Both the position numbers and the translations under genes were made by a program. 38,323 nt of DNA, taken from the NCBI GenBank assembly GCA_902570055.1, contig CACFWQ010000005.1, positions 1 through 38,323 of the forward strand, read 5' to 3'. The notes below the pieces were generated by a model. That model was not told the origin of the DNA and ran no database searches. It saw only the letters and a program-made list of their open reading frames with translations. This DNA is from an uncultured Pelagibacteraceae bacterium. GTDB taxonomy: Bacteria; Pseudomonadota; Alphaproteobacteria; Pelagibacterales; Pelagibacteraceae. Position 1 is the stretch's first letter. Every line of letters begins with the position of its first letter. Positions 16,034-24,005 of this stretch are shown here, piece by piece.

Positions 16034-16083
16034 AAATACTTAGATTTATATATAAAGTCAATTTTAAATTCTTCTACCCTTAA

Positions 16084-16147
16084 CTCTTGAAATGATCTCT
16101 TTTATCTTGTTTAATCAATAAAAAAACATAATGAGAGGTGAAAAATG
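16084..16147 (+). promoter_or_regulatory. Candidate SAM-V/SAM-II-like pseudoknot leader of metY
   Basis: An H-type pseudoknot can be drawn. P1: UUGA (16087-16090) with UCAA (16115-16118). P2: AUCUCU (16095-16100, inside the P1 loop) with AGAGGU (16134-16139). An A-rich strand (16119-16133) spans between them. P2 contains the purine-rich ribosome-binding site six bases before the metY ATG, so forming it would hide the RBS. A second CUCUU (16084-16088) could compete for the same RBS. SAM-V riboswitches are known upstream of methionine genes, including metY, in SAR11-type marine bacteria. I matched the topology, not a covariance model, so the class is inferred. A TATATA element near 16048 would make a leader of suitable length. 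Confidence 0.5.
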
Positions 16148-17473
16148 TCTAAATCTACAAAAAATCCAGAAACTATAGCCTTACATGGTGGAGATTACAG
16201 AAGTGATCCAGCTACAACAGCTGTAGCTGTTCCTGTTTATAGGACAACATCATATCAATTTAACAACGCAGAACATGCAGCAAATCTATTTGCTCTAAAA
16301 GAATTTGGAAACATATATACAAGAATTATGAATCCAACTAATGATGTTTTGGAAAAAAGAGTTGCAGCAATTGAAGGTGGTCTAGCTTGTGTTACTGTTG
16401 GATCAGGTCAAGCTGCTTCAACATTTGCAATAGTTAATTTATGTCAATCAGGTGACAATTTTATTAGCTCAACTGATTTATATGGTGGAACAGTTAATTT
16501 ATTTACACATACGCTAAAAAAATTAGGTATAGAATGTAGATATGCAGATCCTTCTGATCCAAAAAACTTTGAGAAACTTATTGATAATAAAACTAGAGCT
16601 TTTTATGCAGAAACTTTACCAAATCCTTATTTAAGAGTTTTTCCAATTAAAGAAGTGTCGGATATAGGAAGAAAACATAATATTCCTTTAATAATGGATA
16701 ACACCGCAGCACCAATTATTTGTAAACCAATAGAACACGGTGCGGCTGTAGTTGTTCATTCTTTAACAAAATTTATTGGGGGACATGGTACTGTTATCGG
16801 AGGTTGTTTAGTTGATGGTGGAAATTTTGATTGGACCGCTGATCCAAAACGACAACCATTATTTAATGAACCTGACGCAAGTTATGGAGGTGCTGTTTGG
16901 GGAGAAGTTGTGCCTCAGTTGACTGGTGCAAATGTAGCTTTTGCTGTTAGGGCTAGAGTATGTCTCTTAAGAGATTTAGGTGCACCTTTGGCTCCTGATA
17001 ATGCATGGGGTATAATACAAGGTCTAGAAACTGCTCCTTTAAGAATGAAACAACATTGTGCAAATGCTACAAAAGTTGTTGACTTTTTAACTAAACATAA
17101 AAATGTTGAAAGAGTAATATATCCCACACTTCATAAAGGTGAATTAGGTGATAGAGCAAAAAGATACTTTAAAGGTGGTAACGGTGCTTTAGTAGGTGTT
17201 GAGGTAAAAGGCGGAGTTGAAGCTGGTAAAAAATTTATTGAAGCGCTAAAAATGTTTTACCACGTAGCAAACATTGGAGATGCTAGAAGTTTAGCAATTC
17301 ATCCGGCAACAACAACTCATAGCCAATTAACAGAAGAAGAGTTATTAGCGGCTGGTGTTACGCCAGGTTATGTTAGACTATCTATTGGAATAGAACATCC
17401 CGATGATATAATTTCTGATTTAGATCAAGCTTTAAGTGCATCAGGAAAACCTAGTCTGAAGGCTGTAAGTTAG
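16145..17473 (+). CDS. metY: O-acetylhomoserine sulfhydrylase (aminocarboxypropyltransferase)
   Basis: Cys/Met-metabolism PLP enzyme that makes homocysteine (or methionine from methanethiol) directly from O-acetylhomoserine. 442 aa. 'ETIALHGGDYRSDPATTAVAVP' and 'YTRIMNPTNDVLEKRVAAIEGG' are the opening blocks, with 'GSGQAASTFAI' binding cofactor phosphate. 'VVHSLTKFIGGHGTVIGG' holds the Schiff-base Lys K209, and 'GDARSLAIHPATTTHSQL' is the MetY/MetZ C-terminal block. The length and the 'MDNTAAPIICKPIEHGA' region fit MetY rather than MetB/MetC. SAR11 cells are known to depend on reduced organic sulfur, so a direct-sulfhydrylation enzyme fits. It is probably controlled by the upstream leader. 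Its 3' end overlaps the convergent heme A synthase gene by 23 bp. Confidence 0.95.
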   Translation: MSKSTKNPETIALHGGDYRSDPATTAVAVPVYRTTSYQFNNAEHAANLFALKEFGNIYTRIMNPTNDVLEKRVAAIEGGLACVTVGSGQAASTFAIVNLCQSGDNFISSTDLYGGTVNLFTHTLKKLGIECRYADPSDPKNFEKLIDNKTRAFYAETLPNPYLRVFPIKEVSDIGRKHNIPLIMDNTAAPIICKPIEHGAAVVVHSLTKFIGGHGTVIGGCLVDGGNFDWTADPKRQPLFNEPDASYGGAVWGEVVPQLTGANVAFAVRARVCLLRDLGAPLAPDNAWGIIQGLETAPLRMKQHCANATKVVDFLTKHKNVERVIYPTLHKGELGDRAKRYFKGGNGALVGVEVKGGVEAGKKFIEALKMFYHVANIGDARSLAIHPATTTHSQLTEEELLAAGVTPGYVRLSIGIEHPDDIISDLDQALSASGKPSLKAVS

Positions 17474-18482
17474 TAATGGAGTTTAAATAAATCATATAAA
17501 CACTAGTACTAACTAATAAAATTGAACTTATTTGGTGCATAGATGCAAAGATCATTTGTGCACCAGATAATAAAGTTAAAATTCCTAAAAAAATTTGTAA
17601 AAGTAAAAAAAAACCAATTAAAATAATTATTTTAAAAAAATATAATAATTTATCTTTTTTAATAATAAATAAAATCAATAAGTAAAAGATAAGTATAAAA
17701 TATGCTATGTTTCTATGCATAAATTGAACTAATGATGGATCGTTAAAAGCAGATATGCTAAATAAATTTTTTAATGAATTGTCATCAGGAAAATAAGAAT
17801 ACCCCATTAATGGCCAAGAATTATATATTTTTCCAGCATCCATACCTGAAACAAATGCGCCTATCGCTATTTGGATAAATATTAATAATAAAAAAATAAT
17901 AGGTAGAGTTTTTTTAATTCCTTTTTTAGGTATAAAAATTTTCTTATAATTTAAATAATTCCAAAAAATCAAAGACAAAATAATAAATGCTAAAACTAAA
18001 TGAATAGACAATCTGTAATGACTTACGTCAATTCTGTCTACTAATCCACTCTTTACCATATACCATCCAATGAAACCCTGAAAACAAATTAAAATAAAAA
18101 TAAAAAAAAAACTTTTACTCTTATTAAATCCTATTTTAAAAAATAAAAATATCAATGGTACTAAGAAAAAAATTCCAACTAATCTTCCTAAAAATCTATG
18201 AATAAATTCCCACCAAAAAATTACTTTAAATTCTTCTAAAGACATTGAATAGTTTTGTAATTTATATTCAGGTATATTTTTATATAGTTCAAAATAATTA
18301 TTCCACTGAGAATTATTCATTGGAGGAAATATTCCTGAAAACAGCTCCCACTCAGTTATAGATAAACCCGAATCTGTAAGTCTAGTTAAGCCTCCAACAA
18401 TAATTATTATTGAAACTAAACAAAACATAATGGCTAACCAACATCTAATGTATTCATTTAATGTTTTATTCTCTATGTACAT
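17451..18482 (-). CDS. ctaA: Heme A synthase (COX15/CtaA type)
   Basis: Membrane enzyme that oxidises the C8 methyl of heme O to give heme A for aa3-type cytochrome oxidase. About 343 aa with eight helices. Conserved features are 'GGLTRLTDSGLSITEW', the His-containing 'FIHRFLGRLVG', 'VSHYRLSIHL', 'FMHRNIAYF' and 'SMHQISS', and 'GAFVSGMDAGKIYNSWPLMG'. This matches the alphaproteobacterial/mitochondrial COX15 class. I prefer ATG at 18482 (MYIENK) over TTG two codons upstream. It stands alone here, away from ctaB and cox genes. Confidence 0.94.
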   Translation of the reverse strand: MYIENKTLNEYIRCWLAIMFCLVSIIIIVGGLTRLTDSGLSITEWELFSGIFPPMNNSQWNNYFELYKNIPEYKLQNYSMSLEEFKVIFWWEFIHRFLGRLVGIFFLVPLIFLFFKIGFNKSKSFFFIFILICFQGFIGWYMVKSGLVDRIDVSHYRLSIHLVLAFIILSLIFWNYLNYKKIFIPKKGIKKTLPIIFLLLIFIQIAIGAFVSGMDAGKIYNSWPLMGYSYFPDDNSLKNLFSISAFNDPSLVQFMHRNIAYFILIFYLLILFIIKKDKLLYFFKIIILIGFFLLLQIFLGILTLLSGAQMIFASMHQISSILLVSTSVYMIYLNSITNLQPSD

Positions 18483-18525
18483 ATTCAAATAAATATATTA
18501 ATTATGACTAAATCCAATTAAATAA

Positions 18526-18816
18526 ATGTCGCAAAAAAATAAAATAAAGCTAAATTTATTAAGAAAAAAATTAGATAAACTTGATTATCAACTATTAAAA
18601 ATATTTAAAAAAAGAACTGTTTTAGTAAAAGAAGTTTTATTATTAAAAACTCTTAAAAAGGAAATAGTTGATAAAAAAAGAATTAATATAATATTAAGTA
18701 AAATAAGAAAAGAATCTATAAAAAGAAATATAGACCCTAAAATAACAAAAAGAATTTGGATAAATATAATTAGATCATATATTGATTTTGAAAAAAGAAA
18801 TTTTAATAAAAAATAA
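18526..18816 (+). CDS. Stand-alone AroQ-type chorismate mutase-like protein
   Basis: A 96-aa all-helical, Lys-rich protein with the AroQ pattern: 'LLRKKLDKLDYQLLKIFKKR' (helix 1 with the Arg and the R28-equivalent), 'VKEVLLLK', then 'IVDKKRINIIL' and a final helix with 'WINIIRSYIDFEK'. AroQ converts chorismate to prephenate for Phe and Tyr. The usual 'D..RE' has Ile in place of the catalytic Glu after Arg, and the terminal Gln is not evident, so activity is less certain than the fold. It is not fused to prephenate dehydratase. It ends exactly where the convergent rpmG stop begins. Confidence 0.72.
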   Translation: MSQKNKIKLNLLRKKLDKLDYQLLKIFKKRTVLVKEVLLLKTLKKEIVDKKRINIILSKIRKESIKRNIDPKITKRIWINIIRSYIDFEKRNFNKK

Positions 18817-19008
18817 TTATTTACTATGTGGAGGAAGCTTTTTTTCTACAAATATTTCGTGTTTTCTTGATGAAGGATTATATTTTTTTTTTTTCAATTT
18901 AACTTTTGCTTTTTCACCACCCGAAGGTTTTTTAACATAATAAAAAAATGGACTATCAGGTTTAGATTCGGGAACCAAACGAACTTTTACATGTGTTTTT
19001 TTTGCCAT
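18817..19008 (-). CDS. rpmG: 50S ribosomal protein L33 (bL33)
   Basis: A 63-aa basic protein with the bL33 pattern 'MAKKTHVKVRLVPES', an aromatic 'FFYYVKK' strand, 'KKKKYNPSSRKHEIFVEKK' corresponding to the 'K.KYDP..RKHV.F.E.K' signature, and no Cys knuckle (C-minus form). It has a few extra residues in the first loop (SKPDSP) and at the C-terminus. It sits directly downstream of the merR-like gene without spacing, at the end of the rpmF-plsX-ihfA-merR unit. Confidence 0.9.
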   Translation of the reverse strand: MAKKTHVKVRLVPESKPDSPFFYYVKKPSGGEKAKVKLKKKKYNPSSRKHEIFVEKKLPPHSK

Positions 19009-19389
19009 TTATTTTAATCCCTTAATTTCTTTTACTAGTTTAGAAATTTTATTGATCTTATTTTTCAAAACTAATTTTTTATTAATGTTTATAGATTTAT
19101 TTGCTGAATCGTCAAGATTTAATGATGAAGATTTGTTAAGAGCTTTTTTAACACCATTAATGGTCATTCCTTGGCTTTTTAGTAAAAATTTAATTTTTTT
19201 TAAAATTTCGATTGATTTATTATCATAATATCTTCGTCTTCCAGCAAATATTTTGGGTTTGATGTTTTTGAAGTTTTTTTCCCAAAATCTTATCGTATGT
19301 GTATTAAGAGAACCATTTTTTTTATTTACTAAATTTAAAATTTTCGCAACTTCTCCTATGGATTTATAGGCGTCATCAGATTTATTCAT
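19009..19389 (-). CDS. MerR-family transcriptional regulator
   Basis: 126-aa DNA-binding protein with an N-terminal winged helix of the MerR type: 'KSIGEVAKILNL', 'THTIRFWEKNFKNIKPK', 'GRRRYYDNKSIEILKKIKFL' and 'GMTINGVKKAL'. It lacks a Cys-rich metal-binding C-terminus; the tail is a short Lys-rich coil. This type of MerR gene stands directly after ihfA in many alphaproteobacteria, and its regulon is not established. It overlaps the ihfA 3' end by 8 bp, so translational coupling is likely. Confidence 0.92.
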   Translation of the reverse strand: MNKSDDAYKSIGEVAKILNLVNKKNGSLNTHTIRFWEKNFKNIKPKIFAGRRRYYDNKSIEILKKIKFLLKSQGMTINGVKKALNKSSSLNLDDSANKSININKKLVLKNKINKISKLVKEIKGLK

Positions 19390-19675
19390 TTTTATTTATA
19401 TATACTTTAAATTCTTTAGAGGGTTTAAATAAAATCACATTTCTTTCAGAAATAATTTTTTTTTCTTTTGTTTTTGGATTTCTTCCAACTCTACTCTTTT
19501 TTGTTCTCAATGAAAAAGTACCAAAATTACTTATTTTAATTTTTTTTTTCTTTTTTAATCCTTCAGTTATATTGTTTAGTATATCTTCAATTAAAATTTC
19601 TGAAATTTTTTTTGAAAATCCTATTTGCATGTATATAGAATTTACAATTTCTTTTTTTGTTAAATTAATTCGCAT
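19382..19675 (-). CDS. ihfA: Integration host factor alpha subunit (IHF/HU family)
   Basis: 97-aa DNA-bending protein. 'LTKKEIVNSIYMQIGFSKK' is the helical dimerisation part, and 'GLKKKKKIKISNFGTFSLR' leads to the DNA arm. 'KSRVGRNPKTKEKKIISERN' is the arm with the conserved RNP intercalation motif, and 'ILFKPSKEFKVYIN' is the end. The position between plsX and merR matches ihfA in alphaproteobacteria. It would form a heterodimer with IhfB, which is not in this window. In the usual order fabH comes between plsX and ihfA, but here the spacer is 3 nt. Confidence 0.9.
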   Translation of the reverse strand: MRINLTKKEIVNSIYMQIGFSKKISEILIEDILNNITEGLKKKKKIKISNFGTFSLRTKKSRVGRNPKTKEKKIISERNVILFKPSKEFKVYINKNE

Positions 19676-19678
19676 TAT

Positions 19679-20683
19679 TTAATCTATACTTTGCTTAATT
19701 TTTTCAATCAATTTACCAGAAACTATTTTTCGACACATTTCTAATGAATTAGAAAAACCCAAAAAGTCTGTAGAACCATGACTTTTAACAACCGGTGTAT
19801 CTAGTCCTATAAGTATAGCTCCATTATATATTCTTGGATCAAACCTTTTTTTAAATTTGTTAATATTTTTTATGTTTATAAAAGATGAAATTTTACCAAT
19901 TAAATTTCCTGTCATGGCTTTTTTTAGCTCACCAGTTATAAAATTTGCTGTTCCCTCTGCAGTTTTTAATGCAACATTACCAGTAAAACCATCGGTTACT
20001 ATAACATTAACATCTCCATTCATGATTTCATTTCCTTCAATGTAACCTTTAAATTCAAAAGTTTTATTATTTTGATTGTTTAGTTTTTTATATGTATTTT
20101 TTATAATTTCGTTTCCTTTTAATTCTTCTGAACCTATATTTAATAAAGCAACTTTTGGATCATCTTCTGGAAAAAGAGCTTTAAACAAAGCAGATCCCAT
20201 TAAAGTAAAATCTACTAAATTTTTTTCGCTACATTCAATATTAGCACCTAAATCTAAAACTATATTAATACCATTTTTATTTGGCCATAAACCTGATAAA
20301 GCTGGTTTATCAATATTTTCTAACATGTTAAGATTTAATTTTGCAATAACAAACAAAGCACCTGTATTCCCAGCTGAAATTACTATGTCTGATTCTTTTT
20401 TTTTTACACTTTCAATAGCTAGCCACATACTAGTATTTTTTCCTTTTTTTGCAGCACTTAAAGGACTATCTGTTCCTTTTACTTCTTCATTAGTGTGAAT
20501 AAGTTCAAAAAGATCTGTTGATAAACTTTTAGGAATAATATTTTTTATTAAATCTAAATTTCCAAATATTTTATAAAAAATATCTTTATTATTTTTAGAA
20601 TGTTGATTTATTCCATCAATTATTTTTTTTGGAGAGTTATCTCCACCCATTGCATCAACTGCAATCGTTATTAATTTTGACAT
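19679..20683 (-). CDS. plsX: Phosphate acyltransferase PlsX
   Basis: Makes acyl-phosphate from acyl-ACP for the PlsY glycerol-3-phosphate acylation step. 334 aa: 'TIAVDAMGGDNSPKKIIDG' is the diagnostic N-terminus. Then come 'SPLSAAKKGKNTSMWLAIE', 'VISAGNTGALFVIAKLNL', 'VLDLGANIECSEKNLVDF', 'ALLNIGSEELKGN', 'GDVNVIVTDGFTGNVALKT' and 'GAILIGLDTPVVKSHGSTD'. Peripheral membrane enzyme. It lies 18 nt after rpmF, the classic rpmF-plsX pair. Confidence 0.97.
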   Translation of the reverse strand: MSKLITIAVDAMGGDNSPKKIIDGINQHSKNNKDIFYKIFGNLDLIKNIIPKSLSTDLFELIHTNEEVKGTDSPLSAAKKGKNTSMWLAIESVKKKESDIVISAGNTGALFVIAKLNLNMLENIDKPALSGLWPNKNGINIVLDLGANIECSEKNLVDFTLMGSALFKALFPEDDPKVALLNIGSEELKGNEIIKNTYKKLNNQNNKTFEFKGYIEGNEIMNGDVNVIVTDGFTGNVALKTAEGTANFITGELKKAMTGNLIGKISSFINIKNINKFKKRFDPRIYNGAILIGLDTPVVKSHGSTDFLGFSNSLEMCRKIVSGKLIEKIKQSID

Positions 20684-20701
20684 TACTATATTATAGAATA
20701 T

Positions 20702-20881
20702 TTATTCCTTGGGGTCTAAGACTTGTCTACCTTTATACATGCCAGTTTTAAGATCTAAATGGTGAGATAATCTATATTCTCCAGATTTTTTATCTTCAAC
20801 AATATTTTTTTCTGAAAACTTAATATGGGATCTTCTTTTTCCAGATCTAGATGGTGATGTTTTGCGTTTAGGTACGGCCAT
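20702..20881 (-). CDS. rpmF: 50S ribosomal protein L32 (bL32)
   Basis: Reading the minus strand from ATG at 20881 gives 59 residues beginning [19 protein letters not shown], the unmistakable bL32 N-terminus. The core '[20 protein letters not shown]' follows, and it ends at TAA (20702-20704). The Cys zinc motif of some bL32 proteins is absent, as in many proteobacteria. It sits 2 nt after the bc1-assembly chaperone gene and 18 nt before plsX. DUF177 (yceD), normally just upstream of rpmF, is not present. Confidence 0.96.
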   Translation of the reverse strand: MAVPKRKTSPSRSGKRRSHIKFSEKNIVEDKKSGEYRLSHHLDLKTGMYKGRQVLDPKE

Positions 20882-20883
20882 AA

Positions 20884-21357
20884 TTAAAAATTAGGTTTAA
20901 TTACACCTTTTAGTAAAGAATTAAAAGTATTATTTTTGAGATAATTGTAATAATTTTCAAAATAATTAAGCGTACTATCATTGTTATTTGCTAAATCTAA
21001 ATATTTATGAAAAAATTTTCGTTGTAGAGATTTGTCTAGATTCTCCCATTTATCAATGTCTTTTATTATAGCATAAAACAAATTAACGTATTTTTTCATT
21101 TTTGTGTTTATTGTAACATCTCCATATCCTTCCTCCCTAAAAGTTGTCTCTAATTGATTGAAGAAATAATCAAAAATTTCTTGTAGAGTATTTGCTTTAC
21201 ATTGCTCTTTGTATACCTTTAATAAAAAAGCAAAATGTAATAAAAAAAAAAATAGTCTGTCTGAAAAAGTATCATGATTTATTAAGTCAACATATAATTT
21301 TTTATTTCTGGTTAAATTGATTAAATTATTGTAAATATTAATATATTTATTATCCAT
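20884..21357 (-). CDS. Ubiquinol-cytochrome c chaperone family protein (CBP3/UQCC1-like)
   Basis: 157-aa protein matching the alphaproteobacterial ubiquinol-cytochrome c chaperone family, related to mitochondrial CBP3/UQCC1, which helps assemble cytochrome b of the bc1 complex. Visible features are '[20 protein letters not shown]', then '[19 protein letters not shown]', then '[14 protein letters not shown]', the pattern of the family's helical core. The neighbours (bamE divergent, rpmF-plsX downstream) are those seen for this family. Its ATG is separated from the bamE ATG by a single base, so promoter and leader must lie inside bamE or be absent (leaderless). Confidence 0.8.
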   Translation of the reverse strand: MDNKYINIYNNLINLTRNKKLYVDLINHDTFSDRLFFFLLHFAFLLKVYKEQCKANTLQEIFDYFFNQLETTFREEGYGDVTINTKMKKYVNLFYAIIKDIDKWENLDKSLQRKFFHKYLDLANNNDSTLNYFENYYNYLKNNTFNSLLKGVIKPNF

Positions 21358-21358
21358 A

Positions 21359-21814
21359 ATGAGATTTTTAATTATAATATTTTTTTTAATTTTATCTAGT
21401 TGTTCATTACATAAAGTACAAAATCACCATGGTGTGCATTTTTTAGAAAAAAAAAATAAACAATTAATTATAAAAAAATCAAATAAAAATGACATAATTA
21501 AGTTGTTAGGTCAACCTTCAACACAAAGTACTTTTGATAATGATGTTTGGATTTATATAGAAAGGGAAATAACTAGAGGTAGATTATTAAATTTTGGAAA
21601 AAATATTTTAATAAAAAATGATGTATTAATACTTGAAATTGATAATAGAGGTATACTTTTAAGCAAAAAATTCAGTAATGTAGACAAAATGAACAAAATT
21701 GAATTTTCAAAAGATACAACAACTGTATTTCGTAAAAAAACAGATTTTATTTATGATTTTTTGTCTAGCTTAAGACAAAAAATTAATGATCCTTTAGGAA
21801 AAAGAAAAAAATAA
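21359..21814 (+). CDS. bamE: Outer-membrane assembly lipoprotein BamE (SmpA/OmlA family)
   Basis: 151-aa lipoprotein of the BAM complex that inserts outer-membrane proteins. A signal peptide, 'RFLIIIFFLILSSCS', has lipobox LSSC with Cys at about 15. The SmpA/OmlA fold follows: 'KSNKNDIIKLLGQPS', then 'STFDNDVWIYIER', which matches the 'G.P......W.Y' core. A C-terminal extension of about 40 Lys-rich residues is typical of alphaproteobacterial members. It is divergent from the bc1 chaperone gene and ends 1 bp from the convergent hppA stop. Confidence 0.88.
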   Translation: MRFLIIIFFLILSSCSLHKVQNHHGVHFLEKKNKQLIIKKSNKNDIIKLLGQPSTQSTFDNDVWIYIEREITRGRLLNFGKNILIKNDVLILEIDNRGILLSKKFSNVDKMNKIEFSKDTTTVFRKKTDFIYDFLSSLRQKINDPLGKRKK

Positions 21815-21815
21815 T

Positions 21816-23921
21816 TTACCCCGCAATTACTGCTAATAATAATAAAGCAACAATATTTGTTATTTTAATCATTGGATTGACTGCTGGGCCTGCTGTGTCT
21901 TTATATGGATCTCCTACTGTATCTCCGGTAACAGCTGCTTTATGAGCTTCAGAACCTTTTCCGCCAAATTTTCCATCTTCAATATATTTTTTTGCATTAT
22001 CCCATGCTCCGCCACCAGCTGTCATTGAAATTGCTACAAAGAGACCTGTGATGATTACCCCTAATAACATTGCTCCTACAGCTGATAAAGCAGCAACTTG
22101 ACCTCCTATTGGTAAAATAATTAAATAGAGCACAATTGGTGATAATACTGGCAATAAAGATGGTACTATCATTTCCTTAATTGCAGCTTTAGTTAACAAA
22201 TCAACAAGCTTTCCATAATCAGGTTTTGCTTTTCTTTTCATTATACCTGGAATTTTTTTAAATTGTCTTCTTACCTCTATAACAACAGCTCCTCCTGCTC
22301 TACCAACTGCTTGCATTCCCATAGAGCCAAATAAGTATGGAAGCATTCCTCCAACAAGTAAACCTATAACAACAAAAGGATTTGAAAGGTCAAAAGTTAC
22401 AATTACATTTTCTAGATTTGATCCTGGCACTTGTGAAAAAAATTTAATATCTTCGGTATAAGCTGCAAATAAAACCAAAGCTCCTAAGCCCGCAGAACCT
22501 ATGGCATAGCCTTTTGTTACAGCTTTAGTAGTGTTTCCTACTGCGTCTAAAGCATCTGTAGTTTTTCTCACATTTTTTGGAAGATTTGACATTTCTGCTA
22601 TACCACCGGCATTATCAGTCACAGGTCCATAAGCATCCAAAGCAACAACCATACCAGCTAAAGCTAACATTGTAGTAACAGCAATAGCTATTCCATAAAG
22701 GCCAGCTATTGAATTTGTAAAAAGAATTCCTGATACAATTATTAATGCTGGTATTGCTGTAGCTTCCATAGAAACAGCAAGACCTTGTATGACATTAGTA
22801 CCGTGTCCTGTTGTTGAAGATGAAGCTACACTTTGTACCGGTCTATAATTTGTTCCTGTATAATATTCCGTTACCCAAATTATTAAACCTGTAATAACTA
22901 AACCAATAATTCCACAACTATAAAGATCCATGCCATTAAAATTTTTATCATTTACTGTATAAACTGTATCAAGACCAATTACCCAGTCAGTCACTGGATA
23001 TAAAATTGCTAAAGAAGAAATAGCTGTAACAATAAATCCTTTGTACAATGCAGCCATAATATTTTTTGACTTACCAAGAGTTACAAAAAAAGTTCCAAAA
23101 ATTGATGTAATAATACATGCTCCACCAATTGTTAAAGGGTAAATCATCATATTTGTATCGCCATGAAAGAAAATTGAGGAAAGAACCATTGTGGCTACTA
23201 TTGTAACGGCATAAGTTTCAAATAAATCTGCTGCCATTCCAGCACAGTCACCAACGTTATCACCAACATTATCTGCAATAACTGCTGGATTTCTTGGATC
23301 ATCTTCGGGAATACCCGCTTCTACTTTGCCTACTAAATCAGCACCGACATCAGCACCTTTTGTAAAAATACCTCCACCCAATCTTGCAAAAATAGAGATT
23401 AAAGAAGCTCCAAATCCTAATGCTATTAAAGCATTAATTAATTCTCTTTCTTCTATATTGTATTTTAATAAAAAATAATAATAAACAGAAATAGATAAAA
23501 GAGCCAAGCCAGCTACTAACATCCCAGTAACAGCACCTGATTTAAATGCAATTGATAAACCTTGCGCAAGACCTTTTCTAGAAGCCTCTGCTGTTCTTAC
23601 ATTGGCTTGAACTGAAACAAGCATACCAACATATCCTGCAATACCTGATAAGGTTGCACCAATTAAATAACCCAGACCTACTAAAATACTAAATGCATAA
23701 CTAATAATTATTAAAACAACAATACCTACAATTGCTATAGTTTTATATTGCCTGTTTAAATAAGCTTTTGCACCAACTTGAATAGCAGATGCAATTTCTT
23801 TCATTTTTGAATTTCCTGCACTTGAACTTAAGATGTGTTTACCAGTAAAATATCCATAAGCTATAGCTAATATACCCGTCAAAATTGTGTAAAGTAAAAT
23901 TGTTACTACTGATAAATTCAT
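21816..23921 (-). CDS. hppA: Membrane-bound proton-translocating pyrophosphatase, K+-independent type
   Basis: Hydrolyses cytoplasmic PPi and pumps H+ across the inner membrane. 701 aa with about 16 helices. Substrate motifs are '[15 protein letters not shown]' (D191-K199), '[19 protein letters not shown]', '[16 protein letters not shown]' and the C-terminal '[13 protein letters not shown]' and '[20 protein letters not shown]'. The position that separates subfamilies is Lys (K466 in GNTTKAV), the mark of K+-independent enzymes. A PPase lets an oligotroph recover energy from biosynthetic PPi. It is separated from thiL by 84 bp, so it may have its own promoter. Confidence 0.98.
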   Translation of the reverse strand: MNLSVVTILLYTILTGILAIAYGYFTGKHILSSSAGNSKMKEIASAIQVGAKAYLNRQYKTIAIVGIVVLIIISYAFSILVGLGYLIGATLSGIAGYVGMLVSVQANVRTAEASRKGLAQGLSIAFKSGAVTGMLVAGLALLSISVYYYFLLKYNIEERELINALIALGFGASLISIFARLGGGIFTKGADVGADLVGKVEAGIPEDDPRNPAVIADNVGDNVGDCAGMAADLFETYAVTIVATMVLSSIFFHGDTNMMIYPLTIGGACIITSIFGTFFVTLGKSKNIMAALYKGFIVTAISSLAILYPVTDWVIGLDTVYTVNDKNFNGMDLYSCGIIGLVITGLIIWVTEYYTGTNYRPVQSVASSSTTGHGTNVIQGLAVSMEATAIPALIIVSGILFTNSIAGLYGIAIAVTTMLALAGMVVALDAYGPVTDNAGGIAEMSNLPKNVRKTTDALDAVGNTTKAVTKGYAIGSAGLGALVLFAAYTEDIKFFSQVPGSNLENVIVTFDLSNPFVVIGLLVGGMLPYLFGSMGMQAVGRAGGAVVIEVRRQFKKIPGIMKRKAKPDYGKLVDLLTKAAIKEMIVPSLLPVLSPIVLYLIILPIGGQVAALSAVGAMLLGVIITGLFVAISMTAGGGAWDNAKKYIEDGKFGGKGSEAHKAAVTGDTVGDPYKDTAGPAVNPMIKITNIVALLLLAVIAG

Positions 23922-24005
23922 AAATTCCTTTTTATTATTTATTGTTAAATATTATTATTTAAAAACCGGACATTACAAAAAAAAAGGCAAAAGGCAATAT
24001 ATAAC

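Noticed and set aside
20076-20498. A 140-codon open frame antisense to plsX.
   Set aside because: plsX on the other strand has all family motifs; the antisense frame is a composition shadow without a recognisable domain.
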